Part shown: piece by piece, positions 33,033 to 44,234 of the stretch
Layout: each line of letters begins with the position of its first letter
Position numbering within the stretch: the first letter of the stretch is position 1
Source of the DNA: Plantago major
Taxonomy: Eukaryota; Streptophyta; Magnoliopsida; Lamiales; Plantaginaceae
Length of the DNA stretch: 64,000 bases
Direction: 5' to 3'
Assembly: GCA_026545765.1 (NCBI GenBank)
Contig: CM048843.1
Coordinates: 3,844,001 to 3,908,000, forward strand
The notes under the pieces: generated by a model
What the model was told of the DNA's origin: nothing
Seen by the model: the letters and a program-made list of their open reading frames with translations, nothing else
Databases searched by the model: none
Program-made: the position numbers and the translations under genes

Positions 33033-35666
33033 TTACATCCTGGCAGTCTTAGGGAACTTTTCCTTGAGTGAACCAGCACCAATTTCTTCCTTTAATGGAG
33101 TAAGAGCCACAGGAGGACTCCTGGGTCCCCTGGCGACCGAAAGAACGGGTACTGAAGATGCTCTCGTTGACATGATGTAGCATTCCCAAGCTTCCCTGAC
33201 GTTGCCCACTTCTTCACCCACATCGTTTGTGGTTGGGAACTTTACCCTGTTGTGTAGGGAAGACGCGATTGCCCTGAATTTGTTAAGTCCTGGACAGCCC
33301 AAGATCACGTTATAGTCAAATGTGTTGTCGACCACCACAAAGAGAATTGTCTCAGTCACCCTTGTCGGAAAGGCGCCCATAGATACTTGTAGTGGTATAC
33401 TTCCGATGGGACGCACTATAGATCCTCCGAAGCCTACCAAGGAGGTATGTACGCGCCCATATGGAACATTGCCCAGGTGCATTTGTTCCACGGTCCTTTT
33501 AGAGATGACGTTGGAGGAGCTTCCTGTATCGACAAGTACTTTGTTGACCTTGTAAGTAGCGATAACCAGAGAAACAACCAAAGGAACGTCAGGGTCCTTG
33601 AGATCTCCTCCACCGGACGTTGGTGGGGGGATTTTGCTATCATCGAAAGTGATGGCGTTCGTACCCTTCAGGGCTGAAGGAGCATAGGCTCTATCATTGT
33701 TTCTCAAGTGTTGCGCGGTCCTTTCCCTTGCATTTCGACTATCTCCCCCAGTGGGACCTCCTGCAATGGCATTGATAACCCCGCTATAGGGGAGGTTTTC
33801 CATTTCCATATCTCTGTGATACCCTCGGTATCTTTGGGCATGGCGGGGTGGAATCTCTGTTGGAGGTGGCAGTAAGGATCCTGTCGGAGGTTCCGAACCA
33901 CGCTCCTCCCTTCTTTGTTCATTTCTCTGGTGCCTGGAGGGTTCCTCCTCGTATACTGGTTCTTTCAACTTTCCACTTCTTACCAACCTTTCTATTTTTG
34001 TTTTTAGCTGGACACAGTCTTCAGTCGAATGACCTTTGTGCTTATGAAACCTATAGTAATCCTTTGAAGCTTTGTTCTTCTTGTTGCTTCTTGTAGGTTT
34101 TGGCCATTGTATATCTAAGTTTTTCTCAACAATAGAGGCCAAGATGTCGGATCTCGGTCTATTGAGGCGAGTATACTCGGCGTATCTTCTTGGTGGTGTT
34201 CTTTCCCTGTGGAACTCCCTTCTGTCTCTAAGTTCCTTCTTTTGTTCAAACTTTCCTGGACGGGGAAGAGGTTCATGTCTTGCTTGCTCTTTTCCCTTTT
34301 TGGCCCTGGCTCTTATTGGGACATTTCTCTTGTATTCTTCTCCATACAAGACTCCTTCGCAGATATCTTCCAAGTACTTCTCAGTTGTGATTTCCTCGTT
34401 GGAAAGATTTCTTCTGAGATCATCGTTGTAAGTGTTAGCGTACAGGTGTCGGACCCATTCTTTGATGCTGTGAGGCTCTACTTGGCGTACTTCGGCATTG
34501 AAACGGTCGAGGAAGGTCCTAAGGTCCTCATGCTCTTTCTGAATTACTTCTGCCAAGTGCTCAACCGATCTCTTTCTCTTTTTTGCTTTCTCGAACCTTT
34601 TCAGGAAGAGTGAAGCGATATCCGCATAGGACTTGATGGAGCCATTGGGCAAAGAGGTCCACCAATCCATTGCCTCCCCAAAGAGTGTAGTGGAGAAGTT
34701 GAGAGCTTTCATGTTGTCATTCAAGCCGTTGGTTTCCATCTTACTTTCGTACCTAGTAAGGTGCCCCACGGGACAAGTGTCTCCATGGTAGTGCTCAAGG
34801 GTTGGGATAGTGGAGTCAGGGCCCTTCTTTTCCCTCCTTATCTCATCACATAAAGGATTGGGAGCTCTAAGGGTCACCTTCTCATGTGCTTTCACCATTT
34901 TGCTCAAGGTGGCAATTTGAGTTTCCAGGGCCTTTTGTTGGACATAAATCTGCTCCGCGGTTAGCTTCTCACCAGTCCTTGGGTTGATGGCCACATCTGG
35001 AGGAAGATCATCAACGGGGCCTATCGAGATGCTTTCTGCCACGTGGTCTCTTGGCGCGTGCTGTAGAGCCCCACGCCGGCTAGTTCCAGCTTCATCCGCC
35101 CGTGGCATTATCGGACTTCTCCCTCGCTGTTCGTGAGAAGCTACGGCCCTCCTGTTGAGAAGGTTCCTTAGGTCCTCTGGTTGGTCCGGTTCCCCTAACC
35201 TTTGTTGAATTGGGCGATGTTCATTCCTCGACTGTGCGGGTTCAGCTTGTCTTGGAATTGCCAAAGGAGGAGTGGGTTGAGTAGGCTGAAGGTTGTTTGA
35301 TCCAAAGCATCCTTGAATAGTGGTGAGTAAGAGGCCAAACTGATTCTCATTCATCCCGAACTCACTTGGACGAATGATCTGCCCATTTGTAAGAGTGAAG
35401 TTTCTTCCTGGAGGAGGACCATGTGTTCCTGACGGAGGAACCTGTCCTTCATCCCCGAGTACCTGGGTCCTTATTGGTGGATCAGCGGCTCTTTCCTCCT
35501 CTGAAGAGAGGCTAGCGGTGTGGCCATCACTTGGGCAATCCATTGTGTTTCTTGAAGAGGGTCTCGTCGCCCTTCCCTTCCGAGTAGGAGGTCTACCTCT
35601 TTGCCTTGGGGCAGGCGTACCAATCGCAGTAGTGTTGGTTCTTACTGACCTTCTAGTTCTTGCCAT
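33033..35666 (-). CDS. Tat gag-protease
   Basis: An open frame of about 877 residues starts at MARTRRSVRT, the first ATG after the primer-binding site (an upstream ATG lies in the LTR and is rejected). A basic, Pro/Arg-rich N-terminus precedes the retrotransposon gag domain (AMDWWTSLPNGSIKSY, FLKRFEKAKK, LRTFLDRFNAE). The zinc-knuckle remnant reads YYRFHKHKGHSTEDC, with Tyr where Tat elements usually have the first Cys. An aspartic protease with VDTGSSSNVI lies near 33530-33505, followed by VILGCPGLNKFRA. It ends in a TAA where pol would continue in the same frame. The product could still assemble particles if expressed, but its own LTR promoter is deleted. Confidence 0.88.
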   Translation of the reverse strand: MARTRRSVRTNTTAIGTPAPRQRGRPPTRKGRATRPSSRNTMDCPSDGHTASLSSEEERAADPPIRTQVLGDEGQVPPSGTHGPPPGRNFTLTNGQIIRPSEFGMNENQFGLLLTTIQGCFGSNNLQPTQPTPPLAIPRQAEPAQSRNEHRPIQQRLGEPDQPEDLRNLLNRRAVASHEQRGRSPIMPRADEAGTSRRGALQHAPRDHVAESISIGPVDDLPPDVAINPRTGEKLTAEQIYVQQKALETQIATLSKMVKAHEKVTLRAPNPLCDEIRREKKGPDSTIPTLEHYHGDTCPVGHLTRYESKMETNGLNDNMKALNFSTTLFGEAMDWWTSLPNGSIKSYADIASLFLKRFEKAKKRKRSVEHLAEVIQKEHEDLRTFLDRFNAEVRQVEPHSIKEWVRHLYANTYNDDLRRNLSNEEITTEKYLEDICEGVLYGEEYKRNVPIRARAKKGKEQARHEPLPRPGKFEQKKELRDRREFHRERTPPRRYAEYTRLNRPRSDILASIVEKNLDIQWPKPTRSNKKNKASKDYYRFHKHKGHSTEDCVQLKTKIERLVRSGKLKEPVYEEEPSRHQRNEQRREERGSEPPTGSLLPPPTEIPPRHAQRYRGYHRDMEMENLPYSGVINAIAGGPTGGDSRNARERTAQHLRNNDRAYAPSALKGTNAITFDDSKIPPPTSGGGDLKDPDVPLVVSLVIATYKVNKVLVDTGSSSNVISKRTVEQMHLGNVPYGRVHTSLVGFGGSIVRPIGSIPLQVSMGAFPTRVTETILFVVVDNTFDYNVILGCPGLNKFRAIASSLHNRVKFPTTNDVGEEVGNVREAWECYIMSTRASSVPVLSVARGPRSPPVALTPLKEEIGAGSLKEKFPKTARM

Positions 35667-35697
35667 TTCTGGAGAGAACGGAACTTTTTTGTAAAGA

Positions 35698-35715
35698 TTC
35701 CCACATACGGCGCCA
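35698..35715 (-). other. Tat primer-binding site
   Basis: TGGCGCCGTATGTGGGAA on the minus strand starts three bases after the LTR end CAACA. TGGCGCC is the common start of primer sites in Tat and Athila lineages. Confidence 0.7.
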
Positions 35716-35718
35716 AAA

Positions 35719-35834
35719 TGTTGAGGGTAAAAGTCCCCCAACCACTTAATGAATTTTCCTTGCTTTTCTTCATGCTAAGTACCTAGACCACCTTTGAGTA
35801 AGAACCACCTTGCTTATAAGAACCAAAGAGTAAG
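35719..35834 (-). repeat. Truncated 5' LTR of the right Tat element
   Basis: Only the last 116 bp remain, matching 21868-21987 with few differences and a 4-bp deletion. Homology stops abruptly at GAGTAAG, where CACTA subterminal repeats resume. About 770 bp of LTR, including promoter and target duplication, has been lost. Confidence 0.88.
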
Positions 35835-36060
35835 TCCGTCGTTAGATGGGACGACGGATAGAATCTATCCGTCGTCATATGTAACGACGGATAGAAAATA
35901 TTCGTCGTTATATTGAGTGACGGATAGTATCTATCCGTTGCCAAATAAATTATTGGAATTAGTGACGGAATCTGAAATTCCGTCACTATTAATCCGTCAC
36001 TAATTCCATCATTATTTATTACGTCACTGTTAATCCGTCACTAATTCCGTCACTATTTAT
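35835..36060. repeat. CACTA left subterminal repeats, continued
   Basis: TCCGTCG and ACGACGGATAG motifs in alternating orientation continue the array of 21717-21867 past the Tat insertion, passing into TCCGTCACTAATTCC units. Confidence 0.8.
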
Positions 36061-36229
36061 TTCATATTAATCCCTGTTTTTCGTAGTTCACCTATTTAAT
36101 CAATATAATGTTCGATAATAAATCAATAATACGGAAAATGTTTCAATAAATGATAAATAAAAAAAGTAATATCCAGAGCAGGAGAAATTATCCGAACAAG
36201 TGTAAATATAATAAATCCGAACGTACATA

Positions 36230-37860
36230 TACATAACTAGCTACCAGACGGGGGTGGCGGCTGGCCAAACCGGGACATGAACTGCTCCATCTGTAACCGA
36301 AGGCGCTCGTTCTCCTCCCTTTGTTCTCTGGCGTGCCGCTCCATCTCTTAAGTTAGAGCTGCAACCTGTTCCCGGACCTGCGCCTGCACCAAATCCGAAA
36401 CCTGGTCCTGTGTGTAAACCGGACGTCTAGACTGCTGGGATGATGATGAGGAGCACCCCGGACTAGCCAAGCTCAAACCGAGGCTCCCGAGTCCATATAT
36501 TCGTCCTTTGCGGTCCGGTTTGTTGACCTCTAAGAAGATGTTGTCAATTTGTTCAGTTGACAACACATCACCCGTCTCTTCCTCCTGCCTCTCTACATGA
36601 GCATCAACCTCAGCCTGAAATCGTAAATAGCAGATATCATGATTAGTTACTGTTTTTCAAAAATAACTTGTAATAGTGTACAAATATGAACTTTAAGCAA
36701 CATAAACATACCGCAATAGACGAGGCCCGGCAGTCGGTCCATACCCCGACCTTCTACTTGGCCTTCTTAAAGATGTCATACTTGGATGTCACCTCCCCCC
36801 GTGACATCTGAACAACATATATAGTCAACAATTTATCATCTCACAAGTAATCAGAGACACAATACATACACGTAATGCTAGATTGAAAAAAAAACATGTA
36901 TATACATACCGATTGGTAATAATCAGTGAGAGTAGATCGCCTCCCAAGGTGGTGAACGGCCCTTCCCGCCAGACGATCGAGACGCCTGCTCATGTTGATG
37001 TGTAAACATTGTCCTCGACATCGATTCGGCCAAGAGCATCCCAAAGGGCCCACTCCATCGCATCAACTCAGGAGGCATTGGGCCACCCCGATCCCGAATG
37101 GCCTTCAAGTATGACCATATCCTCAGATATTTAGATCCCAGTCTAAGTAAACACGCCAGATCTGGGATCAACTCTTCGGGAATGAAGTACTCCTTCTACA
37201 TTCCCAATTTCATACAACATCCAAAGTCAATACATATATAACGTCACCATGTTACATCAATTTAATAAGATACAACAACATAACAGATATGGTGACTAAC
37301 ATATCACCCAAACAAAGTGGCTAACATACCACTCACATATAGTGGCTAACATACCACTCACATTGTCCTAAATTTTACTACCACAATGGTGACTAACATA
37401 TCACCCAAATAAAGTGGCTAACATACCACTCACATACAGTGGCTAACATACCACTCATATTAAAATGATTATAATTACAAACAAAGGAATGTCATATTTT
37501 AACTTACCCTCAGATCATCGAAGTACTCGGCCCTCATGCGGTCCGAGCTTCGGCTCCAACACTCACCACCCTGCCCCGGTGGCTCTCTCCTGCTCCGGAA
37601 GATGTCACCTAGTTTGTTGTGCACCTCCCGAGGCCATAAACTGTTGTCAATGTATAAGATACAAGAAACGAATATATATTACTTTAGTACAACAATTTAT
37701 ACTTGTCAAATATCGTAAGTTATGTTTTACATATTTAAGAAGAATGTATAATACTTACTTGGCAGGACCAGCAGGAAAAATCACAGGTCAGCCGTCCCAC
37801 GTGACGTTGGGATTCAGTGGATCGAACACGAGGTAGGGACAATCGTCATGGTTGCCCTCC
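36230..37860 (-). pseudogene. CACTA En/Spm Transposase_24-like gene, fragmented
   Basis: On the minus strand several exon-like pieces match plant En/Spm Transposase_24-type proteins: VFDPLNPNVTWDG near 37840-37795 (one stop follows), MPPELMRW-type sequence near 37100-37060, and NIFLEVNKPDRKGRIYGLGS near 36550-36490, followed by a Ser-rich stretch and a coiled-coil tail ending near 36240. Gaps between them contain likely introns and decay. The role of this second CACTA protein, by analogy with TnpA, is binding subterminal repeats. It is unlikely to be functional here. Confidence 0.7.
37285..37460. repeat. Tandem repeat with CTAACATACCACTCAC core
   Basis: GTGGCTAACATACCACTCAC and GTGACTAACATATCACCCAA units alternate about seven times, with a 48-bp spacer after the first four. 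It lies in a probable intron of the CACTA gene. Confidence 0.85.
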
Positions 37861-38129
37861 AATATGTGTCTGGGCTGACTGGTAGAGCCCCGGCTGCTCT
37901 CTCCTGCTAGGAGGGTCTCAGGAATCCGAGACCTGCTGCCCTAACTACCAGAGCCCTCCACCTTCCGACCATGTCCCCGACCAAAGACTATCATGCCGGG
38001 TCAGCATTGGGGGCCACGATAGGTGGACTTGCTCTGTCGCGGCATCTGCAAAAACATGTAATAAATACAATAAAATGTGTTAGTACGAGTTATAATACAG
38101 AACAAATTATAATAACACATATAATTACT

Positions 38130-38310
38130 GTTTCATTGCACAAGGGCACTTTATCAACCCATCCTTTACACAAGCCGGATTTGAGATTGCAAATGCAATG
38201 AAACCTTCAACCCCTTTCAGAAAACTCGATTGAACTCTGCCATTTAGAGTACGAAAATACATCCATGAACGATCGGTATTCATTGAATAATTAGATAATA
38301 ACCTGACACA
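38130..38310 (-). pseudogene. Diverged duplicate of the CACTA transposase-associated exon
   Basis: This segment matches 38815-38985 over about 160 bp in the same orientation (CACTTTATCAAC, ACAAGCCGGA, CCATTTA, ATCCATGAACG blocks) with many substitutions and no open frame. It is an internal direct duplication of about 690 bp spacing within the CACTA element. Confidence 0.7.
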
Positions 38311-38499
38311 TTTAAATTCATTAGATTGAGGTCTATCATTTACGATAATAAATCAATTTCAATCAATTGCTACGTAATATAAGTTATATTAGCTTCAACA
38401 TCAATTGTTACGGCATTACATAATATAAGTTACATTAGCTTCAATTTTACCATAATGTTTGGTTTCATATATCAACTAATGATTACTAGTTATACAAGC

Positions 38500-38998
38500 C
38501 TAGAGACAAAACGGATTATCAAATGATTCTTTCTCTTGCAGCCCCCTCCTCATCACTTGTGACGCTCCGTACCACAGAACTTGCATTCCAACAGATCTAC
38601 ATCCTCCTCCCAATACACTATGCACATGTTCCGACAACCAAAACGTACTCAATAGGCGGCCCCAAACACCGCCTCTCCCTTCATTGGAGGTATGCCATGG
38701 ACGGTGCTTCCTCACCATGATGAATCCATACATGATACTCAGGCATGAATCCATAACGTCGCAAGTGCTCGAATACTGCTGTAGGAGTCATAAATTGCCT
38801 GTTTCTGCAGGTTTCCAATGTGCAAGGACACTTTATCAACTCCCCAGTTGCACAAGCCGGACGTCCCATGGCAAACGAGATGAAACCTTTAACCCCTTCT
38901 ACAAAACTCCTAGATACTCTGCCATTTACCGCCATACGATCGTACATCCATGAACGGTCGGAATACATTGTATACTTTTTTAACCTGACACGTTCCAA
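38500..38998 (-). pseudogene. CACTA transposase N-terminal domain (Transpos_assoc-like)
   Basis: The frame 38998-38681 reads SDRSWMYDRMAVNGRVSRSF, VEGVKGFISFA, KCPCTLETCRNRQF, LRRYGFMPEYHVWIHHGE, which fits the transposase-associated domain (Pfam PF13963) at the N-terminus of CACTA TNP2 proteins, including the Cys pair of a zinc-binding fold. The catalytic transposase domain that should follow is not visible downstream, so the gene is a 5' remnant. It lies near the element's 5' end on the minus strand, as expected. Confidence 0.82.
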
Positions 38999-39189
38999 TT
39001 GATTATATCGTATTTAATATATTAGATCGATTCCAATTCGGATAAGAAGATTGTAGAGATTAATTGTTAATTATTATACGTTCCTTATAAATTAATTATT
39101 AAGTGTTCGATATGTTACAAAATTTATTAAGTGTTTTACTACTACGAGTTATAAATTATAAATTACACGTTAATATAATCAACAAATTA

Positions 39190-39600
39190 TCCGTCGCTCA
39201 AAACACTTAACTACATCATCGTAATTTAGTACATATACGAATTTATCAAATCAACCAAAACTACTACATACATACATATCAAATTAACTAAACTAACTAC
39301 ATACATACTTAACATACATATCAAATTAAACATACATATCGAATTACTACATACATACTTAACATTCATATCAAATTAACTAAACTTACATACATAATTA
39401 ATTAACATACATACTTCACTACATACATACTTATCAAATTAACATACATACATATTAAATTACTACATACATTCATATCAAATTAACTAAACTAACTATC
39501 AAATTACATATACAAATCAAATTAATCAAATTACATATACATATCAAATTACATATAATTGATCAAATTAACTAAACAAGCTACTACATACTTCATATAA
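39190..39600. repeat. Low-complexity ACATACATA / TCAAATTAA region
   Basis: Short motifs ACATACATAC and ATATCAAATTAACTAAAC recur irregularly over about 350 bp. No coding capacity. Confidence 0.8.
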
Positions 39601-39884
39601 ACATACAATTGAGAATAAGTAGTCAAAAATCAAAAAAATCCCAATTTTTCAAAAGTTAGGGTTTAGAAGTAATACCTTTGATTCCGAAGAAAATAGCGGA
39701 TGAAATTTGAAATTGAAGGAAGAAACGAGCTCCTCGTCCAACAATCTTCGAATTGACACCAAGATTGGGAAGAGTCGACAACAAATTGTCGGATTTGACG
39801 GAGGAGAAAGGAAGAAAAACGAAGGAGAAAAATGGCAAAAATGGCTTCTGCTTCAGCCAAGATCCGATTAAAACCCTTCTGGGC

Positions 39885-40250
39885 CGACGGACACGTATCC
39901 GTCGGCCCAAAAGGCTGATCCGTCGCTATACGGGGCGACGGATAGTCGCCCCGTAGCGACGGATATATCCGTCGCCCCGTATAGCGACGGATAACATATC
40001 CGTCGTCATTTTTAATTTTTTTTTATTTTACATATAAATATTAACGACGGATAATTTATCCGTCGTTAATATTTAATTTTCTTTTTTAAAAAAAAAAAAT
40101 CAAACACCGGGCGACGGATTAATAAACTCCGTCGCCCATATAGCGACGGATAAAATTATCCGTCGCTTAAGCGACGGATAATTTTAATCCGTCGCTATCC
40201 GCCGCCAAATCTAGCGATCCGTCGCTATGTTTTATCCGTCGTCCCTTTCC
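39885..40250. repeat. CACTA right subterminal repeats
   Basis: More than a dozen copies of TCCGTCG/CGACGGA in both orientations, often paired into short palindromes (for example near 39918-39985 and 40135-40200), lie just inside the right TIR. Confidence 0.9.
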
Positions 40251-40281
40251 ATCGTTTTAGCCCAGTATTCTTGTAGTGATA

Positions 40282-42164
40282 TAGCATACAGTCCAATCTA
40301 TCTAGAAGCTATAAATTTACAAAGTGACACAACAACTAAAAGTGGGATTGTTATCCGCATCATTACCCTAAATGAAGACTTATTCAATGTCAAAATGAAA
40401 AGTGAATGAAGCAAGTGAGTTATAGAATGAGCTATGCTCATAAACAGCAGTTATCGTAACTACTAGCTAGCTGATACCATGATAACTTCCACAATTGTGG
40501 AAGCATAAAACGTTTATTCAATAGTATCAAAATGAAAGATGAATGAAACAAGTGAGTTACATAATGTAACAAGCTAACAACTATCGTAACTGCTAAGTAT
40601 AACTCCTATAGCTCAATGTACAATCCCACGAATACCTTAACTAACTATAAGCTGTAGTGCACAAGGTACAACACGAATTAGCATAAGTTGCTAATTCGTT
40701 TAGCACTTCTTCTTCAGTTGTGTATCTTCACACTTAATCTATTGGCAAAGCAACAAGGCTCAATTGATCCGATGACTAAAGCTGCAATTCCCGTACAGTT
40801 GGGTATGGTTTATGATCCGGTGTGGTTGGCTTGGGTGCTCCGTTTATTTTCGTTTCCCTGCAACTGTTATGATGCTCCATTCGCCTCTTGTTCGCATTGG
40901 TTCATTTCAATATTTTTTTCCAACATCTCGTAATATTGTAAAAATCAAAAATGAAATTTATAAGGTACAAAGTATTTAAAATAATTTTGATTCTATATCA
41001 ATTTCTTCTCGTTGAGATTAAAAATTTAAACGTTTTGATATCTTCCATTCCATTTCGCGATCAAACCATTCTCATTTCTTAAACATTCGATTGGTAACAG
41101 TTTTAAATATGATGATGCTCCTCACTTACAGGGCAAGAATTGAATATTAAATGTGTGGACTTCAATCCATCTATAGGCTAAAATTAATATCGAGTCCAAT
41201 ATGTATCATGGATACATACTCTGACATCTCAATCTTTTCTAAATCTCACGATCTAATGTAAATGACTAATGTTTTGGACATGTCGAAATTCTTTCTTTCT
41301 TTTTTTTTTTTTTTTTTGTCGTTCACCTTGAATGGTTGTTATACACTAAAAATTGGCATCCAAGAGTAAATTGAACCTTTTATTTTTCTTTCTCTTTTGG
41401 TATTCAATAGGATGATACTACAAGGGGAGTGTAACTAGATGGACCACAGTATCTAACTCATCTATCGACTGATCTTGGATAAATTAGATGCCTATTTCAC
41501 TTTATTTTTATGATGACAGCAAAGTTATGGGAGTATGTTCCAAGAACAGCTGAGGTGAGTACTTGATGGAGTGTACTTTAATTTTCACGTAAATCAAGAG
41601 ATGCCCATCCTGCTCCAGTTCATTGCACATTTACACTTTAATTTGTCATCCATGCTAGTGCTGATGTGTAGATGTAAAATTGGAAAAATGTAGGCAGTGA
41701 TTAGTAAATTTGCAAATGTTTTTACGGTCAACCATATAACTTTTATAGATTTCAGTCCGGTTCATTCAAGTTGTGTTTACAATTGCAAATTCAATAAATT
41801 TTACTGTGATTGGTAGTAGAAATTGGTCTAACTAGATCTACATTTTTTGCAGAATTTGCTGCAAATTGAAATGTCAAGGGGAGCTGACATTCATATTTGC
41901 GGTGATTAAAGGGTTTGTAAATGCAACCCGTTCATTTTCGCGGGCCGAGAATTCTGTAATTAAAGGTTCCATTTTTCTACCAATCATCGCGAAAATTCAT
42001 CAAATCTGCAGTCAATGCTTAAATTATGTGGATTTTCGGCTTACCAATCACTGTCGTACTATAGAATGAAACACAATAAGTTTAGGTACATTATAATGAT
42101 AACGGCTGATATTGATATTGATACGTATATGGTGAATGATAAGTTTGAGAAGATAGTTAGATTC
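40282..42164. other. Intergenic, with a diverged tandem duplication
   Basis: Immediately right of the CACTA element, blocks such as AAAATGAAAAGTGAATGAAG with GAGTTATAGAATG (near 40390) recur near 40530, a period of about 134 bp. No gene was recognised. Confidence 0.55.
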
Positions 42165-43863
42165 TAGAGAAAAAAAAAATTTACACTTGAATCTTTAGGC
42201 CCACTTTGAGTTTGCACTAAAACTTTATTTTTTTTACACTTTACACCAAAACCTTTCAAAAAAATTCTCTCTAACACAAAGGTTGGACGGTGTTAAGTGT
42301 CCGTTAGCGAAAATTTTCAAATTGCACCAAAACCTTAACAAAAACTTGCACTCGCTACCGAAAGCTTTTCTTATGATGTCAGCTCATACTTATTGTTCAG
42401 TTTGTATGATACTTTAAATGGTTATTTTCACGGTAACGAGTATCATTCACTCATTGTGAATGTAATTGCATTATTTGATTAAAGGTGGTTTGCCGTTTGA
42501 GGTAAATGATGCGTTATTTTTTATTTTTTTCTATTTGTGCATGTAATTTTTTTCCTTTTGGTACATGCATGTAATTAAGCGTGTATCAAAGAAACTAAAA
42601 TCACCTAGTTTTAGTAAGATTACCTTGTCTTTCTTCCCCCATGCATCCCTTGCATCATGGTCATCATAAATAGACCAGTCAAAGGTGTAGCTAGGCTTTT
42701 GAACCTGCCTTTTATCAGGTAGGGTGTGTTTGGATCATATGTTCATGCTACTCTATCAAATATATATTATGTGCAATACTAAGTACTAGTACTACTAATA
42801 GTTAACAAATATGATAGTTGATGATAATAATTTTCTGGATTATTTAATAATTTACTTTATCTATGTAAAAGTTGTTGATAACTATATTTAAGATAGACAT
42901 TTTTCCTATGCAGTAGTAGTTTTGAAGATGTTATATGATAGTGACTCTTGATGAGATATAAGAGCACAAAATTAAGAGACTCATTTGCCACATGGTAATT
43001 CTGATTGGTTATTGTACTGTGTTTTGAACTTTGAAGAACCAACTTATTTTATAGGCTCTACTTTTTGTCAAAAATACGTTTTTAGTTTTAAATAACAAAA
43101 TGCTAGAAAATGTGTCTGAAATTTAATTTTCAGTTGTGGAAAAGGGTGGTTTCTGAAAATAAAGAACCCAGGTTAGTTGATAGAGACAACGAATCCAGAT
43201 TAAGAGTGAAGTATGCTATACCATATAAGAGTTAGATGAATGTATACTAAATATATGATTCATTTCCTCAACAGGACGATTGTAGACTAAATATATAATT
43301 CATTTATTGATTAATTTTGTAAATATATGATTAATTTGAACTTGCTAGCTATACATTTGACTGTTTTATTTATGATGAACATGATCAAGGAATGCATGGA
43401 GAACTAGGTGATCTTACTAAAACTAAACGATTTTAGTATCTTACTATACATGTTTAATTACATGCATGTACCGAACGGAAAAAAAGTTATATGCACAAAT
43501 AGAAAAAAACACATGACTCATACTTTACCTTAGACGGCAAACCCCCTTTGACAAAAATACAATTACACCCACAATGAGTCAATGACACTCGTTACCGCGA
43601 AAAAAAACCATTTAAAGTATCATGCAAACTGAACAATAAGTACGGACTGACATTATAAAAAAAGGTTTCAGTAGCGAGTGCAAGTGTTTGTAAAGGTTTA
43701 GGTGCAATTTGAAAATTTTCGTTAACGGACACTTAACACCGTCCAACCTTTGTGTTATGAAATTTTTTTTTGAAAGGTTTTGGTGCAAAATGTTAAAAAA
43801 AAGATTTTAGTGTAAATTCAAAGTGGACCTAAAAATTTACGTGTAAAAAAAAAAAAATCTCTA
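42165..43863. mobile_element. Long-inverted-repeat element (MULE-like), arms about 530 bp
   Basis: About 42165-42706 and 43335-43863 are inverted copies of each other, with frequent substitutions. Shared blocks include GGACGGTGTTAAGTGTCCGT, TGCACTCGCTAC, TATTGTTCAGTTTG and TAGTTTTAGTAAGAT. The loop of about 630 bp has no recognisable coding sequence. Long terminal inverted repeats suggest a non-autonomous Mutator-like element; I could not identify a 9-bp target duplication, and the ends TAGAGA are approximate. Confidence 0.8.
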
Positions 43864-44113
43864 TCATTTAATTAACTCTCACGCAGTCACATATGCTTCC
43901 CCTTCTTTGGCCTCTATAGTGTAGTCTCTCTGTTTTGAAATATATTGTGAGGCCACTAACATATGGAAATGCACAAAATATTCTTTTCTCTTGAAGTCTT
44001 AGAGTTATTTATATTTGTAGGATTAGAAGTTTGGATTGAAGATGCAAATCATTTGAATATCAGGGACTATAGTGCAAAAGGTGGAAAGTTCAAGTCTATG
44101 CAGGAACATTCGT

Positions 44114-44234
44114 AGTGTTTGGTTCTAAATTTGAATTGAGTTATCCCAATTCCAATTTATTTTTTGTGTAATTTTTGTACACAAAAACGAAACTGAAATT
44201 GAGATAACTCAATTCCAATGTGGAACCAAACACT
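44114..44234. mobile_element. Small MITE with AGTGTTTGGTTC termini
   Basis: A 121-bp unit has AGTGTTTGGTTC at the left and GAACCAAACACT at the right as exact inverted repeats. Inside them, TTGAATTGAGTTATC and GATAACTCAATTCCAA also pair, so the whole unit folds back. The target duplication is not clear. Confidence 0.8.

Larger units (their letters stand above)
21868..35834 (-). mobile_element. Tat-lineage Ty3/gypsy retrotransposon with antisense gene (right copy)
   Basis: On the minus strand the order is: truncated 5' LTR, PBS, gag-protease, reverse transcriptase, RNase H, a second (archaeal-type) RNase H, integrase, a long spacer, an antisense gene, a tandem array, PPT, and 3' LTR. Two RNase H domains and an extra antisense ORF in the 3' region are known hallmarks of the Tat/Ogre lineage. 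The pol frame is broken by several stops and frameshifts. The element lies inside the CACTA left subterminal array. Its 5' LTR keeps only the last 116 bp, so no target duplication is visible. Confidence 0.9.
21694..40278 (-). mobile_element. CACTA (En/Spm) transposon, deletion derivative, split by a Tat retrotransposon
   Basis: The left end reads CACTACAAAAAAACTGG. The right end reads CACTACAAGAATACTGGG on the minus strand. Both are flanked by the 3-bp duplication ATA (21691-21693 and 40279-40281), as CACTA elements make. Subterminal regions are packed with the motif TCCGTCGC and its complement. Without the nested Tat element (21868-35834) the unit is about 4.6 kb. On the minus strand it carries a transposase-associated N-terminal domain and pieces of an En/Spm Transposase_24-type protein, but I see no TNP2 catalytic region, so it is probably non-autonomous. 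Confidence 0.9.

Noticed and set aside
35667..35741. Upstream ATG extending the Tat gag frame by 25 codons
   Set aside because: It starts within the LTR and reads through the primer-binding site; the ATG at 35666 fits gag.
41694..42055. Weak inverted ends CAGTGATTAGTAAA and TTACCAATCACTG
   Set aside because: Pairing is short, interior does not fold back, and no target duplication was seen.
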